From contig NZ_BOPG01000061.1 in the NCBI RefSeq assembly GCF_016863635.1, positions 111,159-175,158 of the forward strand: 64,000 nucleotides of DNA, read 5' to 3'. This document shows, one piece after another, positions 16,219-24,776 of this stretch; position 1 is the stretch's first letter; every line of letters begins with the position of its first letter. Origin of the DNA: Virgisporangium aurantiacum. Lineage in GTDB: Bacteria > Actinomycetota > Actinomycetes > Mycobacteriales > Micromonosporaceae. Position numbers and translations under genes: made by a program. A model generated the notes under the pieces. That model saw only the letters and a list, made by a program, of their open reading frames with translations. It was not told the DNA's origin and ran no database searches.

Positions 16219-16251
16219 GGCGGCGCCCGGGTGGAGCCGGACGCCGCCTTT
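16219..16251 (+). terminator. rho-independent terminator
   Basis: GGCGGCG (16219-16225) pairs with CGCCGCC (16242-16248); after a single C/A mismatch, CCGG pairs with CCGG around the loop GTGGAG, and TTT follows. This implies a plus-strand transcript ending here although no large gene lies upstream on that strand. Confidence 0.65.
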
Positions 16252-16337
16252 CGGACCCATCGCGGGGATGGACCGGCAATGCAGAACTTAAGACTAGACA
16301 CCTGTCCTCCCCTGCGGAAGCCACCTGGGGAGGGCGC

Positions 16338-16760
16338 GTGCACATCTACTACAAGACTCCGTCCGTGCTCGTCACGGACGACGTGATCCACGTCGACGGG
16401 CGGCCGGCGCGTCGGATCGCGACCCTCGACTCGCTCTATGTCGTCGAGGTCCGCCTGCCGCTGGCTCCACAGTGGACAGATCCGCGTTCCGGGCAGGCCG
16501 TCGTCACTACGCTCGCCTCCTTCGCCGTGGCTGTCCACGACCTGACGTCCGGTGCCGGGGCGCCGTTCCTGATCCCGGCGCTCGTTCTGGGCGTCGCCGG
16601 ACTCGCCTTTCTCGCCGGTGGCCGGAACGCCGGAACCGTCGGCGAGCTGTGGGCAGTGACCTGTACGGGCAATGTGTGCCTTGTCCGGAGCCGGAACAGG
16701 GACACCATCGTTCAGATCCGGCGCGCGGTCACCGACGCCTTGGAGGGGCGTCGGCCGTGA
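16338..16760 (+). CDS. DUF6232-like membrane protein
   Basis: 140 residues. The N-terminal HIYYKTPSVLVTDDVIHVDGRPARRIATL fits the DUF6232 family of short actinobacterial proteins. Two hydrophobic helices lie near residues 57-70 and 76-93. The C-terminal part (WAVTCTGNVCLVRSRNRDTIVQIRRAVTDAL) resembles a small PH-like strand-helix end. GTG 16338 has GGGGAGGG upstream. It overlaps the XRE-DUF5753 regulator by GTGA, so the two are coupled. The TCCACNGTGGA word occurs at 16466 in a reading frame different from its other copies. Confidence 0.7.
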   Translation: MHIYYKTPSVLVTDDVIHVDGRPARRIATLDSLYVVEVRLPLAPQWTDPRSGQAVVTTLASFAVAVHDLTSGAGAPFLIPALVLGVAGLAFLAGGRNAGTVGELWAVTCTGNVCLVRSRNRDTIVQIRRAVTDALEGRRP

Positions 16761-17659
16761 TCGCTGACCCGGTGGTGAAGCGGGATGACGGCGAATCGCC
16801 CGCGGTCGCTCGACGTCGCCTCCGGTTGGCCCTTCGGCGCCTGCGGGAGTCGCTCGGACTGACCCAGGCCGACGTCTCCGGGCATTTGCGATGGTCACTT
16901 TCCAAGGTCAACAGGATGGAAACCGGCGAGGTCACGATCTCGGCCGGCGACCTCGAGGCGATTCTGGCCTTCTTCGGCATTTCCGATGGGAAAAAGGCCG
17001 CGCAACTCGCACAGCACTGCCGCCTCGCCCGACGTCGCGGATGGTGGGACCGGTCCGAGATCCGGCCGCATCTCACGCCGGCGCTGACAAATCTGCTCCA
17101 GTTCGAAAGCGACGCCGCGCACATCATGGCGTTCGGTCCTTCGATCCTGCCCGGAATCATCCAGACGCACGCAATGGCGGCGGTCATTCTCGCCGACTAC
17201 GCGGACGTCCTCACGGAGGAGCAGCGAGCTGCGCGGTTCACACTTCGCATGCGTCTGCGGGAACAGGCCATCGGTCGCGAGTCCGGAACGACGTGCACCG
17301 TCGTGTTGGACGAATCCGTCGTCCTGCGGGAGTTCGGCGGCCTGCGGCTGCTGGCCAGCCAGCTCGAGGACATGCTGGAGGCCGTCGATGACCAACGGCT
17401 GGACGTCCGCATCCTTCCGTTCACCGCGCCCACGCTGTTCGGTCTCGAGAACCCGTTCATGCTCGTCGAACTGGATGACGGCGACACGGTCCTGTACCGG
17501 GAGGGCATCACCGACGAGTTCTTCGACGACGGGGCGATGGTCGACCGCTACCGGCGGATCTTCGAGCGGCAGTTGGAGGGTGCGCTGAGTCCGGCGGCCT
17601 CGGTGCGGCTGGTCAAGGCTCGGCTGGCGGCGATCGAGTCGGCGCTCGACCGGCTGTGA
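16757..17659 (+). CDS. XRE-family regulator with DUF5753 domain
   Basis: 300 residues from GTG 16757. The helix-turn-helix spans about 18-75 (LRESLGLTQADVSGHLRWSLSKVNRMETGEVTISAGDLEAIL). The DUF5753 ligand-like domain covers the rest, with QFESDAAHIMAFGPSILPGIIQTHAMA and LDESVVLREFGG as family landmarks. These proteins typically pair with DUF397 partners in actinomycete developmental control. The stop-start overlap with DUF6232 is unusual; a DUF397 gene lies 850 bp away on the other strand. A longer upstream frame is a shadow across DUF6232. Confidence 0.9.
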   Translation: MIADPVVKRDDGESPAVARRRLRLALRRLRESLGLTQADVSGHLRWSLSKVNRMETGEVTISAGDLEAILAFFGISDGKKAAQLAQHCRLARRRGWWDRSEIRPHLTPALTNLLQFESDAAHIMAFGPSILPGIIQTHAMAAVILADYADVLTEEQRAARFTLRMRLREQAIGRESGTTCTVVLDESVVLREFGGLRLLASQLEDMLEAVDDQRLDVRILPFTAPTLFGLENPFMLVELDDGDTVLYREGITDEFFDDGAMVDRYRRIFERQLEGALSPAASVRLVKARLAAIESALDRL

Positions 17660-17766
17660 TCTCCTCCTTGAGGAGTAGACCGTTATACCGGGGTCTTTGT
17701 CCGCTCCCGGCTATCGAAGACCGTGGACGCTGCTGCCCGGCGCTCGGCGTTCATAACGTCGTTCCC

Positions 17767-18663
17767 GTGATAGAAGTGGAGAACCTCACCAAGCGGTACG
17801 GCTCGACGGTCGCCGTCGACGGGTTGTCGTTCCGGATCCGGCCCGGACAGGTGACGGGCTTCCTGGGCCCGAACGGCGCCGGCAAGTCGACGACGATGCG
17901 CATGATCATCGGCCTGGACCGGCCCACCGCCGGCACGGCCACGGTGCTCGGCAAGCCTTACGTCGAGCACGTCGCCCCGCTGTGCGTCCTCGGCGCGCTG
18001 CTGGAGGCGAAGTCGGTGCACCGCGGGCGGAGTGCCCGCAACCACCTGCTCGCGTTGGCGCAGACGCACGGGATCGGGCCTCGTCGCGTCGACGAGGTTC
18101 TGGAGACGGTGGGCCTGAGCGGGGTCGCCGGGCGCCGGGCCGGCGGCTTCTCGCTGGGCATGGGCCAGCGGCTGGGCATCGCCGCGGCGCTGCTCGGTGA
18201 CCCGGCCGTCGTCATGCTCGACGAGCCGGTCAACGGCCTCGACCCGGACGGCGTCCGCTGGATCCGCACGCTGCTGAAGGATCTCGCGGCCGAGGGGCGC
18301 ACGGTGCTGGTGTCGAGCCACCTGATGAGCGAGATGGCGGTCACCGCCGAGCATCTGGTGGTGATCGGCCGGGGCCGGCTGCTCGCCGAGACGTCCGTCG
18401 CGGACCTGATCGCGCGGGTGGCGGTGTCGCGGGTGCTGGTGCGCTCGCCCGACGCCGGACCGCTCCGCGACGCGCTGGTGCACACCGGCGCGACCGTCAC
18501 CGGCAGCGAACCCGGCCGGCTCGACGTGGGCGGCGCCAGCGCGGAGAGCATCGGCGACCTGGCCCGCAAGCACGGGTTCGCGCTGCATGAACTGACGCCG
18601 CAACGCGCGTCACTGGAGGAGGCGTACATGGAATTGACGAACGGACAGGGGCTGCCGGCATGA
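17767..18663 (+). CDS. ABC transporter ATP-binding protein
   Basis: 298 residues. Walker A GPNGAGKST is followed by the signature FSLGMGQRLGIAAALL, Walker B VVMLDEPVNGLD and the H-loop in VLVSSHLMSEMA. The C-terminal ~70 residues are the usual DrrA-like tail. GTG 17767 is chosen because the protein then begins IEVENLTKRYG and because TAACGT at 17754-17759 sits 7 nt upstream, the leaderless-start pattern. It overlaps the permease by ATGA and is first in an operon with a two-component system. It probably exports a drug or peptide, or senses envelope stress. Confidence 0.9.
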   Translation: MIEVENLTKRYGSTVAVDGLSFRIRPGQVTGFLGPNGAGKSTTMRMIIGLDRPTAGTATVLGKPYVEHVAPLCVLGALLEAKSVHRGRSARNHLLALAQTHGIGPRRVDEVLETVGLSGVAGRRAGGFSLGMGQRLGIAAALLGDPAVVMLDEPVNGLDPDGVRWIRTLLKDLAAEGRTVLVSSHLMSEMAVTAEHLVVIGRGRLLAETSVADLIARVAVSRVLVRSPDAGPLRDALVHTGATVTGSEPGRLDVGGASAESIGDLARKHGFALHELTPQRASLEEAYMELTNGQGLPA

Positions 18664-19442
18664 AGGTCACATTTCGCCGCGTCCTTCGGTCGGAGTGGAC
18701 GAAGCTGGTCTCGTTGCGGTCCACCTGGATCCTGCTCGGTGTCGTCGCGGTCCTGATGGTGACGGTCGCCGGGTTGATCGGCTGGCGGGCGAGCCTCGAC
18801 CCCGCCACGGAGAACACGGTGACGCTCGCCGTCGCGCGGGCGTTCCTCAGCGTCGACCTGGCGTCGCTGATCGTGGGTGTCTTCGGGATCCTGCTCATGA
18901 CGGGCGAGTACAGCTCGGGCGCGATCCGGTCGACGCTGGCGGCGGTGCCGCGGCGGCTGCCCGTCCTGGCGGCGAAGGCGCTGGCGCTGGCCGGGCTGAT
19001 GCTGCCCGTGATGGCGGTCGCGAGCGTGGCATCGTTGCTGGTCAGCCAGGCGTTCGCCGACGCGGCGGAGCGGGTCGGGCTGGGCGACGACGGCGTCCTG
19101 CGCGCCACCGCCGGCGCGGCCTGCGCGCCCGTCCTGCTGGGGCTGCTCGGGATGGGCATCGGTGCGATGGTGCGGCACACCGCGGCCGCGATCACCGTGT
19201 ACGTCGCCGTGCTGCTCGTGATCCCGGCGCTGCTGCCGGCCGTGCTGTCGCAACGGCTCGAGGAGGACGTGATCCCGCTGGTGCCGGTCGCCGCGGGCCA
19301 GTCGCTGTACGCGATCGGCAAGTCCGACGGCGGGGGCGGACTCCAGCTCCTGTCGCCCGGCCCGGCGGCGCTGGTGATGGCCGCGTGGATCGTCGCGATC
19401 CTGGCCGGGGGAGCGCTGGCGCTGAAGCGTCGCGACGCATGA
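18660..19442 (+). CDS. ABC-2 type transporter permease
   Basis: 260 residues with six hydrophobic helices (about 20-43, 65-84, 103-130, 147-165, 173-192 and 234-252). The N-terminal RRVLRSEWTKLVSLRSTW and LLMTGEYSSGAIRSTLAAVPRR are hallmarks of the BcrB/NatB-like ABC-2 permease family. It is coupled to the preceding ATPase by ATGA and followed within a few bases by the histidine kinase. Together they form an ATPase/permease pair probably induced by the kinase-regulator system. Confidence 0.9.
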   Translation: MKVTFRRVLRSEWTKLVSLRSTWILLGVVAVLMVTVAGLIGWRASLDPATENTVTLAVARAFLSVDLASLIVGVFGILLMTGEYSSGAIRSTLAAVPRRLPVLAAKALALAGLMLPVMAVASVASLLVSQAFADAAERVGLGDDGVLRATAGAACAPVLLGLLGMGIGAMVRHTAAAITVYVAVLLVIPALLPAVLSQRLEEDVIPLVPVAAGQSLYAIGKSDGGGGLQLLSPGPAALVMAAWIVAILAGGALALKRRDA

Positions 19443-19449
19443 TGTGGTC

Positions 19450-20943
19450 ATGAGGTTTCCGCGCCGGCCGCCGTGGGCGGTGGACATCATGGTCACCGCC
19501 CTGGCGTTCGCGATCAGCATGGTCGCGCTCGACGGCCGCGAGGACATCACCGGCCAGCAATCCGGCCTCAGCGAACTGATCGCGACGATCGTCGCCTGCC
19601 TGCCGCTGCTGTGGCGGCGCCGCGCGCCCGTGGTGGTGTTCGCGTGCGCCGCCGCCGCGGCCTGGATCGTCGACTTCGGCGACAACGACGTGCCGGCCGG
19701 CATGTTCGCGCCGCTGTTCGCCGTGTACGCCGTGGCCCGCTACCGGCCGCGGATCTGGCTGTGGCCGGTGGTCGCCGTCTTCGAGCTGAGCCTGCTGATC
19801 AACATGCTCCGCAACGACGCGCTCCCCCAGGACATCACGGCCGCGTCCGCACTGCTGGCCGCTGTGGTGTTCCTCGGGATGAACCTGCGCACCCGGCGCG
19901 CCTACCTCGACCAGTTGGAGGAGCGGGCCGCCAGACTGGAGCGCGAACGCGACCAGCAGGCCCGGCTCGCCACTGCCGCGGAACGGGCCCGCATCGCCCG
20001 GGAACTGCACGACATCGTCGCGCACAACCTCGTCGTCATGGTCGCTCTGGCGGACGGCGCGGCCGCGACCGCCCCGACCGCCCCGGACCGCGCGGCCGAC
20101 GCGATGGCAAAGGTAGCGGCGACGGGACGGCTCGCGCTGGTCGAGATGCGCCGGATGGTCGGCGTCCTGAAGACCGACCCGCAGTCCGGTGTGTCTCCTT
20201 CTCTGTCTCCTTCTCTGCCTTCTGTCTCGCCTCCCGTTCCGTCTTCTGGTCCGTCTTCCGTTTCGCCTCTCGTTTCGCCTTCCGTTTCGCCTTCCGTTTC
20301 GCCTTCCGTTTCGCCTTCCGTTTCGCCTTCCGTTTCGCCTTCCGTCTCGTCCTCCGTCTCGTCCTCCGTCTCGTCCTCCGTCTCGTCCTCCGTCTCGTCC
20401 TCCGTCTCGCCTCCCGCTTCGTCTTCCGTTCCGCCTTCCGCGGGCGGTGCCCGGAGCGCCCAGCCCGGCGTGCCTCCCTTGAGCGATGCCCGCAGCCCTG
20501 AGCCCGACATGTATTCCGCGAGCGATGCCCGGAGCCCGCAGCCCGGCCTCGACGACGTCGATCCGTTGATCGACCGCGTTCGGGCGGCCGGGATGCGGGT
20601 CGAACTGACCCGGTCCGGTGAGCCGGGCGCGTGGGGCCCGGGCGCCGATCTCGCCGTCTACCGGATCGTGCAGGAGGCCCTCACGAACGCGTTGAAGCAC
20701 GCCGGTCCGCGGGCCGTCGCCCGGGTGCGCCTGGGCTACACGGCCGACGGCGCCGACATCGAGGTCGTCGACGACGGCGCCGGCCGGCCGGCACAGGCCA
20801 CCGTCGCCCCGGACCGGCACGGCCTCGCCGGGATGGCCGAGCGGGCCGCCTCGTTCGGCGGCCGGCTGGAGGCGGGTCCGCGCGCCGGCGCGGGCTGGCG
20901 GGTCCGCGCCCGGTTGCGCTTCGAAGCGGAGGGACCCGCGTGA
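19450..20943 (+). CDS. NarL-type sensor histidine kinase with expanded Ser-rich linker
   Basis: About 497 residues. Four to five N-terminal membrane helices precede a coiled dimerisation segment (LDQLEERAARLERERDQQ). The HisKA_3 box RARIARELHDIVAHNLVVMV carries the phosphorylated His. The HATPase_c domain is at the C-terminus (VYRIVQEALTNALKHAG, then VDDGAGRPA and RHGLAGMAERA). Between them lies a roughly 80-residue Ser/Pro/Val insert encoded by perfect 12-bp repeats (20194-20440), which is not part of the family. ATG 19450 is preferred over GTG 19444. It overlaps the response-regulator start (GTGA). The insert should lengthen the connection between the helical and catalytic domains. Confidence 0.9.
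   Translation: MRFPRRPPWAVDIMVTALAFAISMVALDGREDITGQQSGLSELIATIVACLPLLWRRRAPVVVFACAAAAAWIVDFGDNDVPAGMFAPLFAVYAVARYRPRIWLWPVVAVFELSLLINMLRNDALPQDITAASALLAAVVFLGMNLRTRRAYLDQLEERAARLERERDQQARLATAAERARIARELHDIVAHNLVVMVALADGAAATAPTAPDRAADAMAKVAATGRLALVEMRRMVGVLKTDPQSGVSPSLSPSLPSVSPPVPSSGPSSVSPLVSPSVSPSVSPSVSPSVSPSVSPSVSSSVSSSVSSSVSSSVSSSVSPPASSSVPPSAGGARSAQPGVPPLSDARSPEPDMYSASDARSPQPGLDDVDPLIDRVRAAGMRVELTRSGEPGAWGPGADLAVYRIVQEALTNALKHAGPRAVARVRLGYTADGADIEVVDDGAGRPAQATVAPDRHGLAGMAERAASFGGRLEAGPRAGAGWRVRARLRFEAEGPA
20194..20440 (+). repeat. 12-bp tandem repeat in histidine-kinase linker
   Basis: TCCGTTTCGCCT is repeated exactly five times at 20281-20340, immediately followed by TCCGTCTCGTCC five times at 20341-20400. 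Degenerate copies flank both sides. The translation is a run of SPSV and SSSV units. The two perfect five-copy blocks indicate recent slippage or unequal crossover. Confidence 0.95.
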
Positions 20944-21626
20944 CCGGGCAGAGCAGCCCCGGTCGCGTGAGCGTGCTGCTGGTCGACGATCAGCCGCTGC
21001 TCCTGCTCGGGTTCCGGCTGGTGCTGGAGGCCCAGGCGGACATCGACGTCGTGGGCGAGGCGGGCAACGGCGCGCAGGCCGTGGCGATGACCCGCGCACT
21101 GCGTCCCGACGTGGTGCTGATGGACGTGCGCATGCCCGTGATGGACGGCATCCTCGCCACCCGCGAGATCGTCGCGTCCGGCGCCTCGCGCGTCCTGGTC
21201 CTGACGACGTTCGACCTCGACGAGTACGTCTACGCCGCGCTGCGCGCGGGAGCCAGCGGCTTCCTTCTCAAGGACGTGCCGCCGGCCGACCTCCTCTCCG
21301 GCATCCGTGCGGTCGCCGGGGGAGACGCGGTGGTCGCCCCGAGCATCACCCGTCGCCTCATCGACACGTTCACCCCCCACCTGCCCGACCCGGCGACCGG
21401 CCGCACCGACGATCGCCTCGACCGACTCACCGACCGCGAACACGAGGTCCTGGTCCTGGTGGCGCGCGGCTCGTCGAACACGGAGATCGCGGCGACGCTC
21501 ACCCTGTCGGAGGCGACCGTCAAGGCGCACGTGGGCCGGCTCCTCGCCAAACTGGGCGTGCGCGACCGGGTACAGCTCGTGGTGTTCGCCTACGAGGCCG
21601 GAGTGGTGAACCGCGGCGAGGCCTGA
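20940..21626 (+). CDS. NarL/LuxR-family response regulator
   Basis: 228 residues. The receiver domain has acidic pocket VLLVDDQP, phosphoacceptor Asp in DVVLMDVRMPVMDG, the Thr switch LVLTTF and Lys in GFLLKDVPP. The C-terminal LuxR helix-turn-helix is DRLTDREHEVLVLVARGSSNTEIAATLTLSEATVKAHVGRLLAKLGV. Its GTG start overlaps the kinase stop. It is the cognate regulator of the upstream kinase and likely controls the ABC operon containing it. Confidence 0.95.
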   Translation: MTGQSSPGRVSVLLVDDQPLLLLGFRLVLEAQADIDVVGEAGNGAQAVAMTRALRPDVVLMDVRMPVMDGILATREIVASGASRVLVLTTFDLDEYVYAALRAGASGFLLKDVPPADLLSGIRAVAGGDAVVAPSITRRLIDTFTPHLPDPATGRTDDRLDRLTDREHEVLVLVARGSSNTEIAATLTLSEATVKAHVGRLLAKLGVRDRVQLVVFAYEAGVVNRGEA

Positions 21627-21677
21627 CGCTGCCGCTCTCCCTTCTCTGACTTCTTCTTCCTGGCTGCCCCTTCCCCG

Positions 21678-21733
21678 GCTGCTCCCGTCTGTTGACCGCT
21701 GCTTCCGTCTGTTGACCGCTGCTTCCGCTCGCC
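21678..21733. repeat. 20-bp intergenic tandem repeat
   Basis: GCTGCTYCCGTCTGTTGACC occurs at 21678-21697 and 21698-21717, with a partial third copy to 21733. It lies between the response regulator and the VOC gene. No coding function is seen; it could be a regulator-binding array or neutral slippage. Confidence 0.75.
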
Positions 21734-21809
21734 GGCCGGCGTACTGCAACCGAACTGCAACGCCCGCCGGCATCGTGTGCCGAGATCGATTCGCACACGG
21801 AGGTTCTCC

Positions 21810-22202
21810 ATGCCCGAGTTTCCCGCAGTGACCCATGTCGCGCTCACCGTCACCGACCTGCCCGCCAGCGTGGCCTGGTACCGCCGGCTGCTCGGCACCG
21901 AGCCGGTGCTCGACGAGGACACCGGGCCGTTCCACCACGTGGTGTTCGCGATCGGCGGCGGCATGCTGCTCGGGCTGCACGGGTTCCCCGACGCCCGCCC
22001 CGGCGAGTTCGACGAGCGCCGCGCCGGCCTCGACCACGTCGCGTTCACGTGCGCCGACCGCGCTGAGCTCGACGGATGGCGTAAGCACCTGGACGATCTG
22101 GACATTCCGCACGGCGGAATCGTGGACGCACACTACGGATCGGGCCTGTCGCTCCGCGACCCCGACAACATCGCGCTGGAGTTCTTCGCCCCGCCCTCCT
22201 GA
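21810..22202 (+). CDS. VOC/glyoxalase-family protein
   Basis: 130 residues with two beta-alpha-beta-beta-beta modules. VTHVALTVTDLPASVAWYRRLLG supplies the first metal-ligand His, GLDHVAFTCAD the second, and LRDPDNIALEFFAP the terminal Glu. It could be a lyase, isomerase or dioxygenase of the vicinal-oxygen-chelate fold, or a small resistance protein. ATG 21810 is preceded by ACGGAGG; an upstream in-frame ATG is ignored because it precedes this ribosome binding site. Confidence 0.85.
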   Translation: MPEFPAVTHVALTVTDLPASVAWYRRLLGTEPVLDEDTGPFHHVVFAIGGGMLLGLHGFPDARPGEFDERRAGLDHVAFTCADRAELDGWRKHLDDLDIPHGGIVDAHYGSGLSLRDPDNIALEFFAPPS

Positions 22203-22231
22203 TCGGGGCAGATTGTTGGCACACTGTCGCC

Positions 22232-23140
22232 GTGCACGAGATCAATGAGGACCTCGCCCGCCGACTGATCGACAGCCAGTTCCCGCAGTGGTCGCACCTG
22301 CCCGTGAGCAAGGTCGACCACAACGGCTGGGACAACCGGACGTTCCGGCTCGGCGACGAGCTGAGCATCCGGTTGCCCAGCGCCGAGGGTTACACCCTCG
22401 CCGTGGCGAAGGAGCAGCGCTGGCTGCCCCTGCTCGCCCCGCACCTGCCCCTGCCGGTTCCCGAGCCGGTGGCCGAGGGCAGGCCGGAGTTCGGCTACCC
22501 GCACCCGTGGTCGGTGTACCGATGGCTGGAGGGCGTACCCGCGTCCCCGCAGTTCGCGGACGGGAACGTGAGCGACCCGACCGCCTTCGCCACGGCGGTG
22601 GCCGGATTTCTGGTGGCCCTGCGCGCCTGTGACGCCGCCGACGGCCCCGGGCCCGGCCCGCACAACTTCCACCGCGGCGGCCCCGTGTCCTTCTACGCGC
22701 CGGACGTGGAGCGCGCCCTGGCAAAGCTCGGCGACGAGGTGCCCGCCGGCGCCGCCCGGCGCGTCTGGGAGGACGCCACGGAGAGCAAGTGGCAGGCCGG
22801 CCCGGTCTGGTTCCACGGCGACGTCGCGTTCGGCAACCTGCTCGTCCGCGACGGCACGCTGTCCGCCGTGATCGACTTCGGAACCTCCGGCGTCGGCGAC
22901 CCGGCATGCGACCTGGTCCTGGCCTGGACGATGCTCACCGGCCCGAGTCGCGACGCCTACCGGTCCACACTGGGCCTCGACGCCGACACGTGGGCCCGCG
23001 GACGCGGATGGGCACTGTGGAAGGCGCTGTTCGTGCTGGAACGCGCTCTGGAGAGCGATGACGACGCGGAGGCCGCCGTCCAGCGGAAGGTGATCCGCGA
23101 GGTGCTGGTGGATCATGAACGGGAGCGGTTCGCACTGTAA
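22232..23140 (+). CDS. aminoglycoside-phosphotransferase-family kinase
   Basis: 302 residues of the APH/choline-kinase fold. The catalytic Brenner loop is WFHGDVAFGNLLV and the metal-binding motif is VIDFGTSGVGDPACDL. The nucleotide-binding N-lobe carries DHNGWDNRTFRLGDELSIRLPS. The C-terminus is helical. Many such actinobacterial proteins are not true aminoglycoside kinases, so the substrate is left open. GTG 22232 is the only plausible start. It lies 29 bp after the VOC gene, possibly in one transcript, and ends at a strong bidirectional terminator. Confidence 0.85.
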   Translation: MHEINEDLARRLIDSQFPQWSHLPVSKVDHNGWDNRTFRLGDELSIRLPSAEGYTLAVAKEQRWLPLLAPHLPLPVPEPVAEGRPEFGYPHPWSVYRWLEGVPASPQFADGNVSDPTAFATAVAGFLVALRACDAADGPGPGPHNFHRGGPVSFYAPDVERALAKLGDEVPAGAARRVWEDATESKWQAGPVWFHGDVAFGNLLVRDGTLSAVIDFGTSGVGDPACDLVLAWTMLTGPSRDAYRSTLGLDADTWARGRGWALWKALFVLERALESDDDAEAAVQRKVIREVLVDHERERFAL

Positions 23141-23183
23141 CCTCCTGTCTTTGCGGGTCCTCGCCGCGGCGTCGGCCGACCGT

Positions 23184-23214
23184 GGCGGTACCCGCCCGCG
23201 CAGCGGGTACCGCC
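23184..23214. terminator. bidirectional terminator hairpin
   Basis: GGCGGTACCCGC (23184-23195) and GCGGGTACCGCC (23203-23214) form a perfect 12-bp stem with the loop CCGCGCA. It separates the phosphotransferase and the convergent hydrolase gene. No long U-run follows, as is common in actinomycetes. Confidence 0.7.
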
Positions 23215-23240
23215 GTCCCGCCGTCCCCGCTACGGCCAGG

Positions 23241-24776
23241 TCACTCGGCGCAGGTCGTGTCGGCCGGCGGTAGTTGGCCGGTGTTCAGGTACGCGTTCAC
23301 CGCGTCGTCGACGCACGGGGCACCGCGGAGCAGGTACACCATGTGCTCGCGGACACCGTCGAGCGTGATCATGCGTGAGCCGCTCAGTGCCCGGTGCATG
23401 GCCTGTCCCATCGGTAGCAGGGCGTCGATGTCACCGGCCGCGTTGACGATCAGCGCCGGCGCTCCGTTGCGCACCCGAACCGGACGCTCGGCCGGCGCCG
23501 GCCAGAACGCGCACGGCGTGATGTTCCGGCTCTGCGGCTCGAACAGCGGCCCGGCCGCCCGGTGCGCCTGGATGTCGCGCCAGTACCACTCGACGTTGCG
23601 GCTCTGCCCGGCGGTGCCGCACATCAGAGCGGTCTGCTGGCTGCGGAACGCCGACCCGTCACCGGTGAACATCCCGGTGAGCGTGGCCTCGAGCGATTTA
23701 CCCGGTTCGACCGTCTCGCCGTTCGCGGCACGGGCCAGCAAACCCGCCGTGGTGGCGAGATCGGCGGCCGTCGCCTCGCTGTCGCTGACCAGCCCACCGG
23801 AGAACAGCGGCGCGATCGCGGTGTCGTCGACCTGGAACCGGCCGACACGCAACGGACGTTCGGCCGACACCTCGTAGACGCGGTCCACAGTGGACAGTAC
23901 TGCCTCCGTGGTGGCGCCGAGATGGAACGTGTCGTCGAACCGGGCCACCAGTTCTGCCCACTCCCGCAGCGCCGCCGCCCGCGCCGGTGCGTTGTCGCGG
24001 ACGATGTCGAAACCCGGACGGTCGGGATCGATCGCGCTGTCGAGCACGAACCGGTCGGCACGTCCCGGGAACATCTGCAGGTACACCGATCCGAGGTAGG
24101 TGCCCTGCGAGTAGCCGAGGTACGACAGCCTCGGCGCACCCAGGGCTCCGCGGATGACGTCCATGTCGCGCGCGATGTTGTTTGTCGACGCGTGCGGCAG
24201 CACGTCGCCGTATTTCCGGGCGCACCGTTGCGCCAGGTCGCGGGAAAGCGCCGTCATGCGGTTGAAGCTCTCCCGGTCGGCGCCCGCTGACCGGGGCAGC
24301 CAGCTCTGCGGCCAACCGCAGTCGACAGGCGTGCTGCGACCGACGAACCGCGGGTCCATCGCGATCAGGTCGAACTTCGCGCCCGTGGCGCCCATCGCCG
24401 CGCGCGCGTCGGGCAGCAGCGGGAACGGCGACAACGCCGGGCCGCCGAGGTTGATGATGAGCGGACCGATGCGGCCCGCCTGATCCGACGCCGCGATGCG
24501 CGCGATCGCCACGGTGAGCGTGCGCCCGCCCGGGCGGTGATAGTCGACGGGCACGGTGACGCGCGTACACCGCGCACCTGCCTCGTCGAGCGACGTGCCC
24601 ACCGCGTCGTCGGCGTTCTCCTTGCATGATTTCCAGTCGAGGCGTTGCTGATGGAATCGCGCCAGCGCCGCTTCACCGGCAGCCGGTCGGGTGTCGGCAG
24701 CCGCCCAACCCGTCGGTGTCCCAACGGCCAGCACGGTGACCAGAACGGTTACGCACCACCGGGTCCGTCGTCTCAT
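23241..24776 (-). CDS. secreted alpha/beta hydrolase (tripeptidyl-peptidase/SlpD-like)
   Basis: 511 residues. A signal peptide (MRRRTRWCVTVLVTVLAVGTPTGWAAADT) precedes the alpha/beta hydrolase. RCTRVTVPVDYHRPGGRTLTVAIARI is the typical entry strand; Ser of LSYLGYSQGTYLG is the nucleophile, and REHMVYLLRG near the end gives the catalytic His. The C-terminal TAP-like segment (APALIVNAAGDIDALLPMGQAM, then C-rich end) matches mycelium-associated tripeptidyl aminopeptidases of streptomycetes. GGGAGGAAG lies before ATG 24776. It would trim N-terminal peptides of secreted proteins or act as a general esterase. The TCCACNGTGGA word occurs at 23884. Confidence 0.9.
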   Translation of the reverse strand: MRRRTRWCVTVLVTVLAVGTPTGWAAADTRPAAGEAALARFHQQRLDWKSCKENADDAVGTSLDEAGARCTRVTVPVDYHRPGGRTLTVAIARIAASDQAGRIGPLIINLGGPALSPFPLLPDARAAMGATGAKFDLIAMDPRFVGRSTPVDCGWPQSWLPRSAGADRESFNRMTALSRDLAQRCARKYGDVLPHASTNNIARDMDVIRGALGAPRLSYLGYSQGTYLGSVYLQMFPGRADRFVLDSAIDPDRPGFDIVRDNAPARAAALREWAELVARFDDTFHLGATTEAVLSTVDRVYEVSAERPLRVGRFQVDDTAIAPLFSGGLVSDSEATAADLATTAGLLARAANGETVEPGKSLEATLTGMFTGDGSAFRSQQTALMCGTAGQSRNVEWYWRDIQAHRAAGPLFEPQSRNITPCAFWPAPAERPVRVRNGAPALIVNAAGDIDALLPMGQAMHRALSGSRMITLDGVREHMVYLLRGAPCVDDAVNAYLNTGQLPPADTTCAE

